A stretch of DNA of 64,000 bases from positions 1,968,501-2,032,500 of the forward strand of contig NZ_CP075189.1 of NCBI RefSeq assembly GCF_020510565.1, read 5' to 3'. Shown piece by piece: positions 56,781 through 64,000 of this stretch; position 1 is the stretch's first letter, and the number at the start of each line of letters is the position of its first letter. The notes under the pieces were generated by a model, which saw only the letters and a program-made list of their open reading frames with translations, was not told where the DNA came from and searched no databases. Source of the DNA: Ferribacterium limneticum. Its GTDB lineage: Bacteria; Pseudomonadota; Gammaproteobacteria; Burkholderiales; Rhodocyclaceae. The translations under genes were made by a program, and so were the position numbers.

Positions 56781-57434
56781 CTACAGGTGTTTTGCCGCTT
56801 CCCGGAAAGATAGTCCGGACAGCTTTTCCCGATTTGTCTCGAGAAAATGGCGCACGGCGGCCGGGTTGGTGCGGGCGTATTGGCGCAACGCCCAGCCGAT
56901 GGCCTTGCGGATGAAGAATTCCCGTTCGTCGGCGCAGTGCAGGCAGTAGGCGAAGAGCCGAGCTTCGTCGGTGTTTTCTTTCCAGTCGAGTTGATGCAAC
57001 AAGGCGATGCGGCGCAGCCAGAAGTCAGGGGACTCGATCAGGGCGTCCATTCGCCTGACCAGTTGCGGCTCGCGCGCTACGATGGCGCCGATCGTCGGGG
57101 TCAGGCCGTCGACGGTGTCCCACCAGGATTTTTCCTGGACCAGCGCTTCCAGTGCCGGCAGGTCGGCGGCCGCCAGACGTTTGTTTTGCCGGCGCAACAG
57201 GTCGACGGCGACGTACTGGTATTCGCGTTCGGACAAGGCCCAGAGCTCGCGCGCGGCGTCGACCGGATTGCCGGCGAAGGCGCGCATGAGAGGGAACGCG
57301 GCCACGCGTCGGGCCGGGGTCTGGATGCCGAGGAAAGCGAATTGGCCTTTCATGTAGGCGGCCATCGCCTTGGCTCTCTCGGCGTCGGTCAGTGGTTTTA
57401 GCGCTTGTTGAATTTGGGTTGCAAAGTCGCTCAT
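56781..57434 (-). CDS. DNA alkylation repair protein, AlkD-like
   Basis: 217 residues from ATG 57434, whose ATGA overlaps the upstream gene's stop. All-helical HEAT-like repeats with AAYMKGQFAFLGIQTPARR near the start, SEREYQYVAVDLLRRQ, KSWWDTVDGLTPT (WWDTVD is a strongly conserved AlkD motif), FWLRRIALLHQL and FFIRKAIGWALRQYARTNP. It removes bulky or positively charged alkylated bases without base flipping in known relatives. Confidence 0.93.
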   Translation of the reverse strand: MSDFATQIQQALKPLTDAERAKAMAAYMKGQFAFLGIQTPARRVAAFPLMRAFAGNPVDAARELWALSEREYQYVAVDLLRRQNKRLAAADLPALEALVQEKSWWDTVDGLTPTIGAIVAREPQLVRRMDALIESPDFWLRRIALLHQLDWKENTDEARLFAYCLHCADEREFFIRKAIGWALRQYARTNPAAVRHFLETNREKLSGLSFREAAKHL

Positions 57435-58096
57435 GATTTGCCGCGCAGCACTTTGCGGATTTCGCCATCGCAGGCATTGGCGACGCGTTCGTATTCTTCG
57501 GCAGTATCGATTTTGGCCTGGGCTTCGTCGACGCGCTTGATCTGCCGCTGGACGTAGGGCGCCCAGCGTGCGTCGAGTTCCTGTCGGAGCCGGCTGGCGG
57601 TCTGGCCGACCGGGCCGCGCCACACGGCGCCGGTGACGAAACGGGCGTTCAGCGTTTCGGTCAGTTCCTTCTCGATGCTGGCGATATGCGTCCGGTAGGC
57701 CTCGACGTGGCGCATCTCGTGCTCGTGGATTTCCTTGTAGGCGCAAGTGCCTTCGGGGAATTCGCGGGCGACGTAGACGGTCATCGGGCTGAAGCCGAAG
57801 CTCAGCGTGATCTGCGGGCTGGTGCATTCCCAGCGCCCGGTCGGGTCGATGATGCCCGGCGTGTTCGAGGCGAAACTGACCGTCGCATTGCCGCGGGTCA
57901 GGCCAAGCACCTGTTTGCCGGGGCGGGCCAGCGAGGCGCCGATGTTGGTCAGCGACTTGTAGCTGTACTCGGTGTTGTAGCTGAGGCGCTCATCGATGCG
58001 CTTGATCGTCACCGATGGCTTCGGCAACTCGTCGCATGGGTCGGCCCAACTCGGGCTGGCGATCAGCAGCAGGGGCGGAATGAGCAGGAGGCGCAT
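57431..58096 (-). CDS. Exported protein with HExxH motif, possible metallopeptidase
   Basis: 221 residues with a signal peptide (ends SWA, ~res 18). YNTEYSYKSLTNIG (~40) and, at ~126-136, HEHEMRHVEAY, which contains HEMRH, a match to the zinc-metallopeptidase HExxH. Proteins annotated DUF922-like have a similar beta domain and an HExxxH/HExxH helix. No third ligand was identified. Coupled to alkD by overlap (ATGA). Periplasmic, function unknown. Confidence 0.7.
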   Translation of the reverse strand: MRLLLIPPLLLIASPSWADPCDELPKPSVTIKRIDERLSYNTEYSYKSLTNIGASLARPGKQVLGLTRGNATVSFASNTPGIIDPTGRWECTSPQITLSFGFSPMTVYVAREFPEGTCAYKEIHEHEMRHVEAYRTHIASIEKELTETLNARFVTGAVWRGPVGQTASRLRQELDARWAPYVQRQIKRVDEAQAKIDTAEEYERVANACDGEIRKVLRGKS

Positions 58097-58108
58097 CGGC
58101 TGGCTGGC

Positions 58109-58630
58109 TTACAGCGGCAGCAGCGTGTCGCGATAGCGTTGGGCGTTGGCGACGTAGTGTTCGGCCGATTTCTGCAGGTTGGCGACATCCTGCTCGCTCA
58201 GTTCGCGGATGACCTTGCCGGGCGAGCCGACGATCAGCACGCGATCCGGGAAGACCTTGCCCTCCGGAATCAGCGTGTTGGCGCCGACGATGCAGCCCTT
58301 GCCGATCACCGCGCGGTTGAGGATGACCGAGCCAATGCCGATCAGGCTGCCATCGCCGACCGTGCAGCCGTGCAGCATGACAAGATGGCCGACGGTGACG
58401 TTATTGCCGATGTGCATCGGGACGCCTTCGTCGGTATGCAGCACCGAGCCGTCCTGGATATTGGTGTTGTCGCCGATGTGGATCGGGTCGTTGTCGCCGC
58501 GCAGCGTGGCGTTCCACCAGATCGAGCTGTTGGCGCCGAGGCGGACGTCGCCGATGACCGTGGCGTTGGGCGCGATCCAGGCGTTGTCGCCGAGTTGGGG
58601 CTGTTTGTCAGCGAGGCGGAAGAGGGGCAT
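58109..58630 (-). CDS. Gamma-carbonic anhydrase family protein
   Basis: 173 residues from ATG 58630 (AAGGAG 6 bp upstream). Left-handed beta-helix hexapeptide repeats: AWIAPNATVIGDVRLGANSS, IWWNATLRGDNDPIHIGDNT, NIQDGSVLHTD. His ligands in VLHTD and GHLVMLHGC suggest a bound metal. YrdA-type; enzymatic activity of this subfamily is often low or unproven. Lies 12 bp upstream of the HExxH gene on the same strand. Confidence 0.92.
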   Translation of the reverse strand: MPLFRLADKQPQLGDNAWIAPNATVIGDVRLGANSSIWWNATLRGDNDPIHIGDNTNIQDGSVLHTDEGVPMHIGNNVTVGHLVMLHGCTVGDGSLIGIGSVILNRAVIGKGCIVGANTLIPEGKVFPDRVLIVGSPGKVIRELSEQDVANLQKSAEHYVANAQRYRDTLLPL

Positions 58631-58645
58631 GCGGGCTCCTTGCAA

Positions 58646-58703
58646 TATTTCAATTTTGGGGATTTTTTCCGGTTGACCGTGGCAAGCCCGGTTTGACCGT
58701 CAG
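58646..58703 (+). repeat. Dispersed CGGTTGACCG element, copy K (double-tailed)
   Basis: ATATTTCAATTTTGGGG, T-tract, CCGGTTGACCGTGGCAAG, then CCCGGTTTGACCGTC. It is the closest relative of copy B. It lies between the gamma-carbonic anhydrase start and the convergent end of the GGDEF gene's unit. Confidence 0.8.
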
Positions 58704-58736
58704 AGCTGGGCATTTTACCTGTCTGGCGTCGGCGAA

Positions 58737-59981
58737 CTAAGCGCAATACTCCCGCCAGGCTCCGCGGCCCGAACGCTTGACCTGATACAGCGCTTCATCG
58801 GCCTGGCGGATCAGGGCCGGCACGTTGTCGGCATGTTCCGGGTAATGGCTCCAGCCCAGGCTCAGGCCGACGCAGACCGGCTCGGCCAGGCCGAGGTCGA
58901 AAGGCGCGCTGATTCGTTCGATCAATTGCTCGGCAACCGCGACGATATCGTCGTGCCCGACATCCTCGAGAACGATCAGGAACTCGTCGCCGCCAAGCCG
59001 GGCGATGGTGTCCGTTTCGCGCATGTTTTCGCGCAGGCGGCAGGCGACGACCTTGAGCAGCTCGTCGCCGACCGGGTGGCCGAGCGTGTCGTTGACCGCC
59101 TTGAAACCATCGAGGTCGAGGAACATCACGGCGAAAGGCTTGCCATCACGGTGGGCGCGCTCCCAGGTTTTCTGGATGCGCGAATTGAGCAGCAGGCGGT
59201 TGGGCAGCCCGGTCAGTGCGTCGTAATGCGCCAGCCGTTCGACGGCCGTCTCGACGTGATTCATCCGGCCCATGTCGGTAGTGATCCCGACATACTGGAT
59301 GGGCCGGCCGTCGCGATCCCGCACCGTGCTGATCGACAGCCATTCGTGATAAACCTCGCCATTTTTCCGGCGATTCCAGATCGGCCCTTGCCATTCCCCT
59401 GTGTTGAGAATCGAGTCCCACATCCGGCGGTAGAAAAAATCGTCGTGCCGCCCCGAACGCAGCACGCGCATGTGCTGGCCAAGCAATTCCTTCTTGCAGT
59501 ATTCGGTGGCCATCTCGAAGGCTGGATTGACCGCGATGATGCGGCAATTCACATCGGTCACCACGATGCCTTCCTGCGTCGACTGGAAGACCGTGTTGGC
59601 GATGGTCAGCTTTTCCTCGATCTCCTTGCGTACCGTGGCATCGCGCACGACGCACAGCGTTTGCTTCCGGTCGCCAATGTCCAGCGGTGAGAGCATGACG
59701 TCGACCGGAAACAGGCTGCCATCCTTGCGGCAGCCGAGCAGGTCGTTGCTGGCACCCATTGCGCGAGTCTTTGGCGCTGCCTGGTATTGCTCACGATAAG
59801 CAGCATGCGTCGATGCAAGATGGCGTGGTGTCAGTCGCTCGACCGGCTGGCCGATCAGTTCGTCCGGCGCGTAGCCGAACAGACTCTCCAAGGCGCCGTT
59901 CGCATACAGAATCAGGCCTGCTGTATCAACCACCAGCAAGCCATCGGGAACGGCTTCGAAAATTTTCTCAAAAACCCGCAT
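58737..59981 (-). CDS. PAS-PAS-GGDEF diguanylate cyclase
   Basis: 414 residues from ATG 59981; the frame is open to 60140 but the added residues are low quality. PAS 1 (~1-115; VFEKIFEAVPDGLLVVDTAG), PAS 2 with PAC (~130-245; WNRRKNGEVYHEWLSI), GGDEF (~255-412; ARLGGDEFLIVLED intact). No EAL domain. It should synthesise c-di-GMP under PAS control. Third c-di-GMP enzyme in the window besides 20917 and 44688. Confidence 0.93.
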   Translation of the reverse strand: MRVFEKIFEAVPDGLLVVDTAGLILYANGALESLFGYAPDELIGQPVERLTPRHLASTHAAYREQYQAAPKTRAMGASNDLLGCRKDGSLFPVDVMLSPLDIGDRKQTLCVVRDATVRKEIEEKLTIANTVFQSTQEGIVVTDVNCRIIAVNPAFEMATEYCKKELLGQHMRVLRSGRHDDFFYRRMWDSILNTGEWQGPIWNRRKNGEVYHEWLSISTVRDRDGRPIQYVGITTDMGRMNHVETAVERLAHYDALTGLPNRLLLNSRIQKTWERAHRDGKPFAVMFLDLDGFKAVNDTLGHPVGDELLKVVACRLRENMRETDTIARLGGDEFLIVLEDVGHDDIVAVAEQLIERISAPFDLGLAEPVCVGLSLGWSHYPEHADNVPALIRQADEALYQVKRSGRGAWREYCA

Positions 59982-60163
59982 CAGCCGTGACCACGCAATA
60001 CCTCCGTCCAGCCAGGGACTCCGGTTTACAGCGCCGACGTTCGCGAAAACTACAGGAAATTGGATTGCGCCGGGCGGGTGAAGGTTCCCCGCTTCGGAAC
60101 CGCTTGCATTGCCGCATCCGGGGCGGACTGGCATGATCACCGTTCTATCGAGAGGATTTCAAA

Positions 60164-60520
60164 ATGAGCGATTTTTCGGCGTTGACCGCAGCATTGCTGG
60201 CATTTCGCGATGAACGCGACTGGCAGCAGTTTCACACGCTGCGCAATCTGATCACTTCCCTCAACCTCGAAGCGGCCGAGTTGCTGGAGCTGACCCAATG
60301 GAAAAGCGACGCCGAAGTCGAGGCGCTACCGGCCGATCCACAAACTGCCGAAGCCCTGCGCGACGAATGCGCCGATATCCTGCTTTACCTGCTGCTGATC
60401 GCCGATACGGCGGGCATCGATCTGGCCGCCGCGGCCCGCGCCAAACTGGCTAAAAACGCCGAAAAATACCCGGTCGACAAAGCCTATGGCTCGCGGGCCA
60501 AATACACCGAGCTAGGTTGA
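60164..60520 (+). CDS. MazG-like nucleotide pyrophosphohydrolase
   Basis: 118 residues from ATG 60164, AGAGG 9 bp upstream. FRDERDWQQFHTLRNL, NLEAAELLELTQW (EExxE-like metal site) and DECADILLYLLLIAD (second metal motif) identify the dCTPase/MazG-like family that cleaves NTPs or dNTPs to NMP and PPi. Ends with a 9-bp convergent overlap with rlmJ. Confidence 0.93.
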   Translation: MSDFSALTAALLAFRDERDWQQFHTLRNLITSLNLEAAELLELTQWKSDAEVEALPADPQTAEALRDECADILLYLLLIADTAGIDLAAAARAKLAKNAEKYPVDKAYGSRAKYTELG

Positions 60521-61357
60521 TTCGCTTTCCAGCGTGTACTTCGCGCCGGCGTCCTGGGCGAGCAGGGTAGCGAGCGTCGGCAGCGTGTCGTGCAAGGTCT
60601 TTTCCAGCGTCCACGGCGGGTTGATGATGAACATCCCGCTGCCGTGCATGCCGTAGCCGTCGCGGGATGGTGCCTTGACTTCCAGCGTCGCGTGCAGCCA
60701 GTTGGCCGCACCTAGCCGTTTCAGCTTGTCCGGCAACTGGCGGGATTCGGGTTTGCCGAGCATCGGATACCACAGCGCGTAGGTGCCGGTCGAAAAACGT
60801 TTGAGTGAATCCTGTAGCGTCTTGACGACAGCCGTGTAGTCGCCCTTGGTTTCGTAGGACGGATCGATGAGAACGAGCGCCCGGCGCGGTGGTGGCGGCA
60901 GGATGGCCTTGAGGCCGGCAAAGCCGTCGCCGTCGGTGATCGCCACCTCGCGGCCACTGCCCTTGAAGCACTCCATGAGCAGCTTGCCGTCGGTGCTGTG
61001 CATTTCATAGAGCCGCAGACGGTCGCTGTCGCGCAGCAACTGGCGGGCCAGCCAGGGCGAACCGGGGTAATGGCGCAACTGGCCGTCCGGGTTCAGCATC
61101 TTGACGAAATCGAGGTAATTGAGCGCCGCCTTGGGCAGCCCCTTGGCCTCCCAGAGACGGGCGACGCCATCGCGGTATTCGCTCAGCTTGGTGGCGTGCG
61201 CCGAGTCCAGCGCATAACGCCCGGCCCCGGCGTGGGTATCGATGATCCAGAACGGCGCCGGCTTTTCGGCCATGTATTGGGCGATCTCGATCAGGATGAG
61301 GTGTTTCAGCACATCGGCGTGGTTGCCGGCGTGAAAGGCGTGGCGGTAGCTGAGCAA
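60512..61357 (-). CDS. rlmJ: 23S rRNA A2030 N6-methyltransferase RlmJ
   Basis: 281 residues. MLSYRHAFHAGNHADVLKHL at the start is the RlmJ signature, with DTHAGAGRY (SAM site), LIDPSYETKGDY (DPPY-type catalytic motif) and MFIINPPWTL. It methylates A2030 of 23S rRNA. Start is directly at the first residue of the family, so the annotation is secure. Confidence 0.97.
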   Translation of the reverse strand: MLSYRHAFHAGNHADVLKHLILIEIAQYMAEKPAPFWIIDTHAGAGRYALDSAHATKLSEYRDGVARLWEAKGLPKAALNYLDFVKMLNPDGQLRHYPGSPWLARQLLRDSDRLRLYEMHSTDGKLLMECFKGSGREVAITDGDGFAGLKAILPPPPRRALVLIDPSYETKGDYTAVVKTLQDSLKRFSTGTYALWYPMLGKPESRQLPDKLKRLGAANWLHATLEVKAPSRDGYGMHGSGMFIINPPWTLEKTLHDTLPTLATLLAQDAGAKYTLESEST

Positions 61358-61364
61358 AGTGGGA

Positions 61365-62891
61365 TTAATCCGGAAGCAGGTCTAGGGCGAAGAATTCTAG
61401 CCCTTCATTGGCTTCCATGCATGTCCCGATTAGCCGGTGCAGAGAACGTCCCGGCAATTTGACCATGATTTTCTGGCCGGTCTGGAAGGCGCCGGGCGCC
61501 GTGATCAGGCCGGAATACTTGCCGTAGGCCGGCAGGCTGTGCAGGAACACGGCGCGTTGATCCGGCGTTTCTTCGGCCACGATGTCAACCACGCTGACCT
61601 GTGGCGACATCAGCTGCAAACCGACTTCGAGCCGAATCTGCGACGACGAGATGCGGCGAACCAGGCAGACGTGAATCTTGCTCGATTCACGCGGTTGCAG
61701 GGCGACGAGGTCGCCGGCACCGAGGTTACGCTTCTCGCCCTTGATGAAACGCAGGCGGAAACCATCCGGACTTTCGTCGACCATGGCCCACTCGCTGGAC
61801 GTGTAATCGCGGCCATCGTAGCGTGAGGCCGAATCGACCGAGCGGCGGGAAAAGGTATTGCCGTCGAGGAAGCTGAGAACCGGACCGAAACCGCTGACCA
61901 GGTCGCCACGCGGGCGAAAGCGGGTCCGGCTGAAACGGCGGGCGCTCTTGCCGCTGATGGCGAGACGCAGGGCCTGCAAAAGGGCAGGAGAAGCCTCAAG
62001 AATGGGGTCGATGGCCTTGCCGGGGCGGCGCGTGATATTCCGGTCAATGGCGGCGATGACCTGGGTGCAGTCGATGAGCAGGCTGCCGAAAATCGAGGCG
62101 CCGGAAGGCAAGCGCATCATCGGATAGCCCGGATTGCCTTCATCAGGGCGAACAATGAAACAGGCGTCGGCGGCCTTGCCGTTGCAGATTTCCGGCGTCA
62201 CTTCGCCAATCAGCGCGTAGGCGGCCAGTTGCCGGGTGCTGGTGTTGATGATTTCGAGCTCGGCACGAGGTAGCTTGGTCGGTTCGAGGTAGGCGAAGAG
62301 CAGGGCACCGAGGTATTCGTGCTCGACCGGTGCCGTTTCGCCGTTGAGCGGCTTGGAACGCTGACCGCGCACCATCTGGTAAAGCTCGTGCAGGGCTTGC
62401 CACGAACTCGTCGACGGGGCGGCGTAGGCACGGTAGGCGAGCAACTGGCGCCGGCCAATCATGGCCATTGCGCGTTGCACACTGCGATGCAGCAGATGGC
62501 TCAGTCCGTCGTTGAAATGGCCCTTGTTGATGCTGCGGGCAATGCCGGCGTAGGCCATGGCCAGGCCCTTGAGCAGATTGTCGGCATGCAGGGCCGAGGT
62601 TGCGGCATCGAGTGGCAGCGGCAGTACGGCGTGGGCTATGAGCTTTTCGAGAACGGGCAGCGATTCTTCGGCTTCAAGCCTGACATCTTCGAGCAACTTG
62701 AAGCGCATGTGCAGGTTCGGTTGCCCATTGATGCTGGGCAGAACGCTACCGGCCAGCTTGGCGATGGTTTCCTGCGGCGACAGGCCGGTCACGGTATCGA
62801 GCAATCCGCGAACTGCGGCTGCACTTTTCTGTTCGGCACCGGCTTGGCCGAACGGAAACAGCTCGCGCAACAGTTGCAGAGGAGATTCCAT
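61365..62891 (-). CDS. Conserved hypothetical protein with PilZ-like C-terminal domain
   Basis: 508 residues, no signal or membrane segment. N-terminal ~290 residues are helical and unrecognised (LLRELFPFGQAG, SLSPQETIAKLAGS-type). The C-terminal ~200 have a beta-barrel pattern: RRFSRTRF (RxxxR-like, ~318) and VDESPDGFRLRF (DxSxxG, ~375), the two c-di-GMP contact motifs of PilZ, although ~55 residues apart instead of 20-30. So a c-di-GMP receptor is possible but not shown. Located 7 bp upstream of rlmJ on the same strand. Confidence 0.6.
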   Translation of the reverse strand: MESPLQLLRELFPFGQAGAEQKSAAAVRGLLDTVTGLSPQETIAKLAGSVLPSINGQPNLHMRFKLLEDVRLEAEESLPVLEKLIAHAVLPLPLDAATSALHADNLLKGLAMAYAGIARSINKGHFNDGLSHLLHRSVQRAMAMIGRRQLLAYRAYAAPSTSSWQALHELYQMVRGQRSKPLNGETAPVEHEYLGALLFAYLEPTKLPRAELEIINTSTRQLAAYALIGEVTPEICNGKAADACFIVRPDEGNPGYPMMRLPSGASIFGSLLIDCTQVIAAIDRNITRRPGKAIDPILEASPALLQALRLAISGKSARRFSRTRFRPRGDLVSGFGPVLSFLDGNTFSRRSVDSASRYDGRDYTSSEWAMVDESPDGFRLRFIKGEKRNLGAGDLVALQPRESSKIHVCLVRRISSSQIRLEVGLQLMSPQVSVVDIVAEETPDQRAVFLHSLPAYGKYSGLITAPGAFQTGQKIMVKLPGRSLHRLIGTCMEANEGLEFFALDLLPD

Positions 62892-62979
62892 GATTACCGC
62901 GGAAAATTTGACATGCGAATTATCCGGTAATTTCGCTGGAATTTCTGTGCGTTATTTCCGCTTTACGTATACTTGGGGC

Positions 62980-63321
62980 ATGAATTTGAGCGAAGTGTTG
63001 TTTCTTGCCCTGACTGCCGTCGGCGTCTGGTTCTGGCTGGATAGCCTGAAAACGCGTGAAATCGGCGTCGATGCGGCCCGTACTGCCTGTCAGGACGACG
63101 GTCTGCAGTTTCTCGATGAAACCGTTGTTGGCACCTCGGTGCGCCTGGCTCGCGACGACGCCGGGCGGCTCAGGCTGCGCCGCGTCTACTCCTTCGAATA
63201 CAGCGACACCGGGAATGACCGGCGTTCCGGCAGCGTTACGCTGCTCGGCCACGATGTCGAATTCCTGCATGTCCGTCCCCACCTTTACGTGATTCCGAAT
63301 ACCCATGAAACCCTCCATTGA
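62980..63321 (+). CDS. DUF3301 family membrane-anchored protein
   Basis: 113 residues from ATG 62980. N-terminal helix LSEVLFLALTAVGVWFWLDS, then TREIGVDAARTACQDDGLQF and LARDDAGRLRLRRVYSFEYS, the conserved DUF3301 pattern. One membrane anchor, C-terminal domain in the cytosol or periplasm. Function unknown. Its end overlaps the next gene start by 17 bp. Confidence 0.88.
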   Translation: MNLSEVLFLALTAVGVWFWLDSLKTREIGVDAARTACQDDGLQFLDETVVGTSVRLARDDAGRLRLRRVYSFEYSDTGNDRRSGSVTLLGHDVEFLHVRPHLYVIPNTHETLH

Positions 63322-64000
63322 AACCATCGATTTTCACGGCATCGAAGCCCTGCGCCTGAATGGCCCGCGTGGCGCCACCGCCGTCATCAGCAAATTGGGG
63401 GCGCAGGTTTTGTCTTGGGTTCCGCCTGATGGCAAGGAACGCCTGTTTTTGTCCGACAAGGCCATTTTTGACGGCAGCGTCGCCATTCGCGGCGGCGTTC
63501 CCGTCTGTTTTCCGCAATTTGCCGAACGCGGCGATTTGCCCAAGCACGGCTTCGTGCGGACCCGTGAATGGTCGGTCAGTAGCGAGCGGACGGGCGATGA
63601 TTTCGCGCTGGTGACCATGGAAATCACTAGCGACGAGTCCACGCTGGCGCTCTGGCCGCATGCATTCCATGCCGAACTGACGCTGATGATCGAAGCCGAC
63701 CGCATCGACATCGAGCTGGGCGTCACCAATACCGGCGGCGCGCCGCTTTCCTTTACCGGCGCGCTGCACTCTTATCTGCGCGTTGCGCAGGTCGAGGAGG
63801 CGGTGCTCGAAGGGGTGAAAGGGCTGGAGTACTGCGATTCGCTCGACGGCGACCGAAATGCGCTTGAATCCCGTCCCGAATTGACCGTCGACCGCGAAGT
63901 CGACCGCGTCTACTTCAACGCCAAGCGGCCGCAACTGCTGCATAGCGGCAAGCAGACCCTGGCCATGCAGAATCAGGGTTTCCCGGATGTGGTCGTGTGG
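63305..64000 (+). CDS. D-hexose-6-phosphate mutarotase, YeaD-like (3' partial)
   Basis: At least 232 residues from ATG 63305; the frame is open to the window end. RGGVPVCFPQFAERGDLPKH (~res 61-80) with the conserved His in KHGFVRTREW, TGALHSYLRV (~150) and QNQGFPDVVVW at the edge fit the aldose-1-epimerase/YeaD family, which interconverts alpha and beta anomers of hexose-6-phosphates. Overlaps the DUF3301 gene by 17 bp, so probably cotranscribed. Confidence 0.92.
   Translation, partial: MKPSIETIDFHGIEALRLNGPRGATAVISKLGAQVLSWVPPDGKERLFLSDKAIFDGSVAIRGGVPVCFPQFAERGDLPKHGFVRTREWSVSSERTGDDFALVTMEITSDESTLALWPHAFHAELTLMIEADRIDIELGVTNTGGAPLSFTGALHSYLRVAQVEEAVLEGVKGLEYCDSLDGDRNALESRPELTVDREVDRVYFNAKRPQLLHSGKQTLAMQNQGFPDVVVW

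Noticed and set aside
60170..60200. Weak match to the dispersed element at the start of the MazG-like gene
   Set aside because: Only TTTTTCGGCGTTGACCG-like identity with a gap, in native coding sequence; probably chance.

Overview
The window looks like chromosomal DNA of a GC-rich betaproteobacterium. The gene set (rimO, tex, hslO, fliW, rlmJ, many c-di-GMP and PAS proteins) fits the Rhodocyclales, in the neighbourhood of Dechloromonas/Azonexus. That assignment is a judgement from gene content, not from a database search. No CRISPR array, rRNA or intact insertion sequence is visible.

Layout. (1) 1-3010: end of a surface-polysaccharide locus, with a partial KpsS-like capsule protein, an SDR oxidoreductase and an LTA-synthase-like membrane sulfatase. 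(2) about 3.1-44.4 kb: a probable composite genomic island next to a tRNA-Val(TAC) gene (44441-44516). The tRNA 3' end, its terminator and flanking bases recur as a direct repeat at 3058-3153 and, in part, at 39543-39613. A P4-type integrase sits beside the tRNA, a second Integrase_1-type recombinase abuts the middle copy, and a decayed integrase 5' end lies at 39.4 kb. This suggests at least two successive insertions: about 36.5 kb of stress and carbon-metabolism genes, then about 4.8 kb of recombinase-related DNA. (3) 44.5-64 kb: ordinary core-type genes: HD-GYP, rimO, patatin, FAD oxidase, histidine kinase, hslO, an ArsC-like reductase, a membrane flavo-reductase, tex, fliW, alkD-like, gamma-carbonic anhydrase, a GGDEF protein, a MazG-like protein, rlmJ, a PilZ-like protein and a mutarotase.

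The large island has a coherent theme: envelope and general stress plus carbon overflow. It carries outer-membrane phospholipase A, a VIT-type metal transporter, many small exported or membrane proteins (Ala/Lys-rich cysteine-repeat protein, glycine-zipper, BON, SYLF, DUF883, DUF3309, lmo0937-like), a phosphoketolase-transaldolase operon divergent from a lipoprotein-GapN pair, a 2936-residue cyclic beta-glucan synthase, and a signalling operon (Crp-PAS fusion, DUF1840, CheB-CheR-PAS, hybrid kinase). Four copies of a 16-bp imperfect palindrome (TGTKCGCCARCGNACR) lie upstream of these small stress genes, so they may form one regulon.

A second unexplained signal is a dispersed element of about 40-60 bp with the core TTTTCCGGTTGACCGTGG. 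It occurs at about ten places in and out of the island, often touching stop codons, and several copies lie in frame inside conserved genes. A chain of stable hairpins at 41.0-41.5 kb between the island recombinase and a membrane protein is a candidate structured RNA or transfer site.
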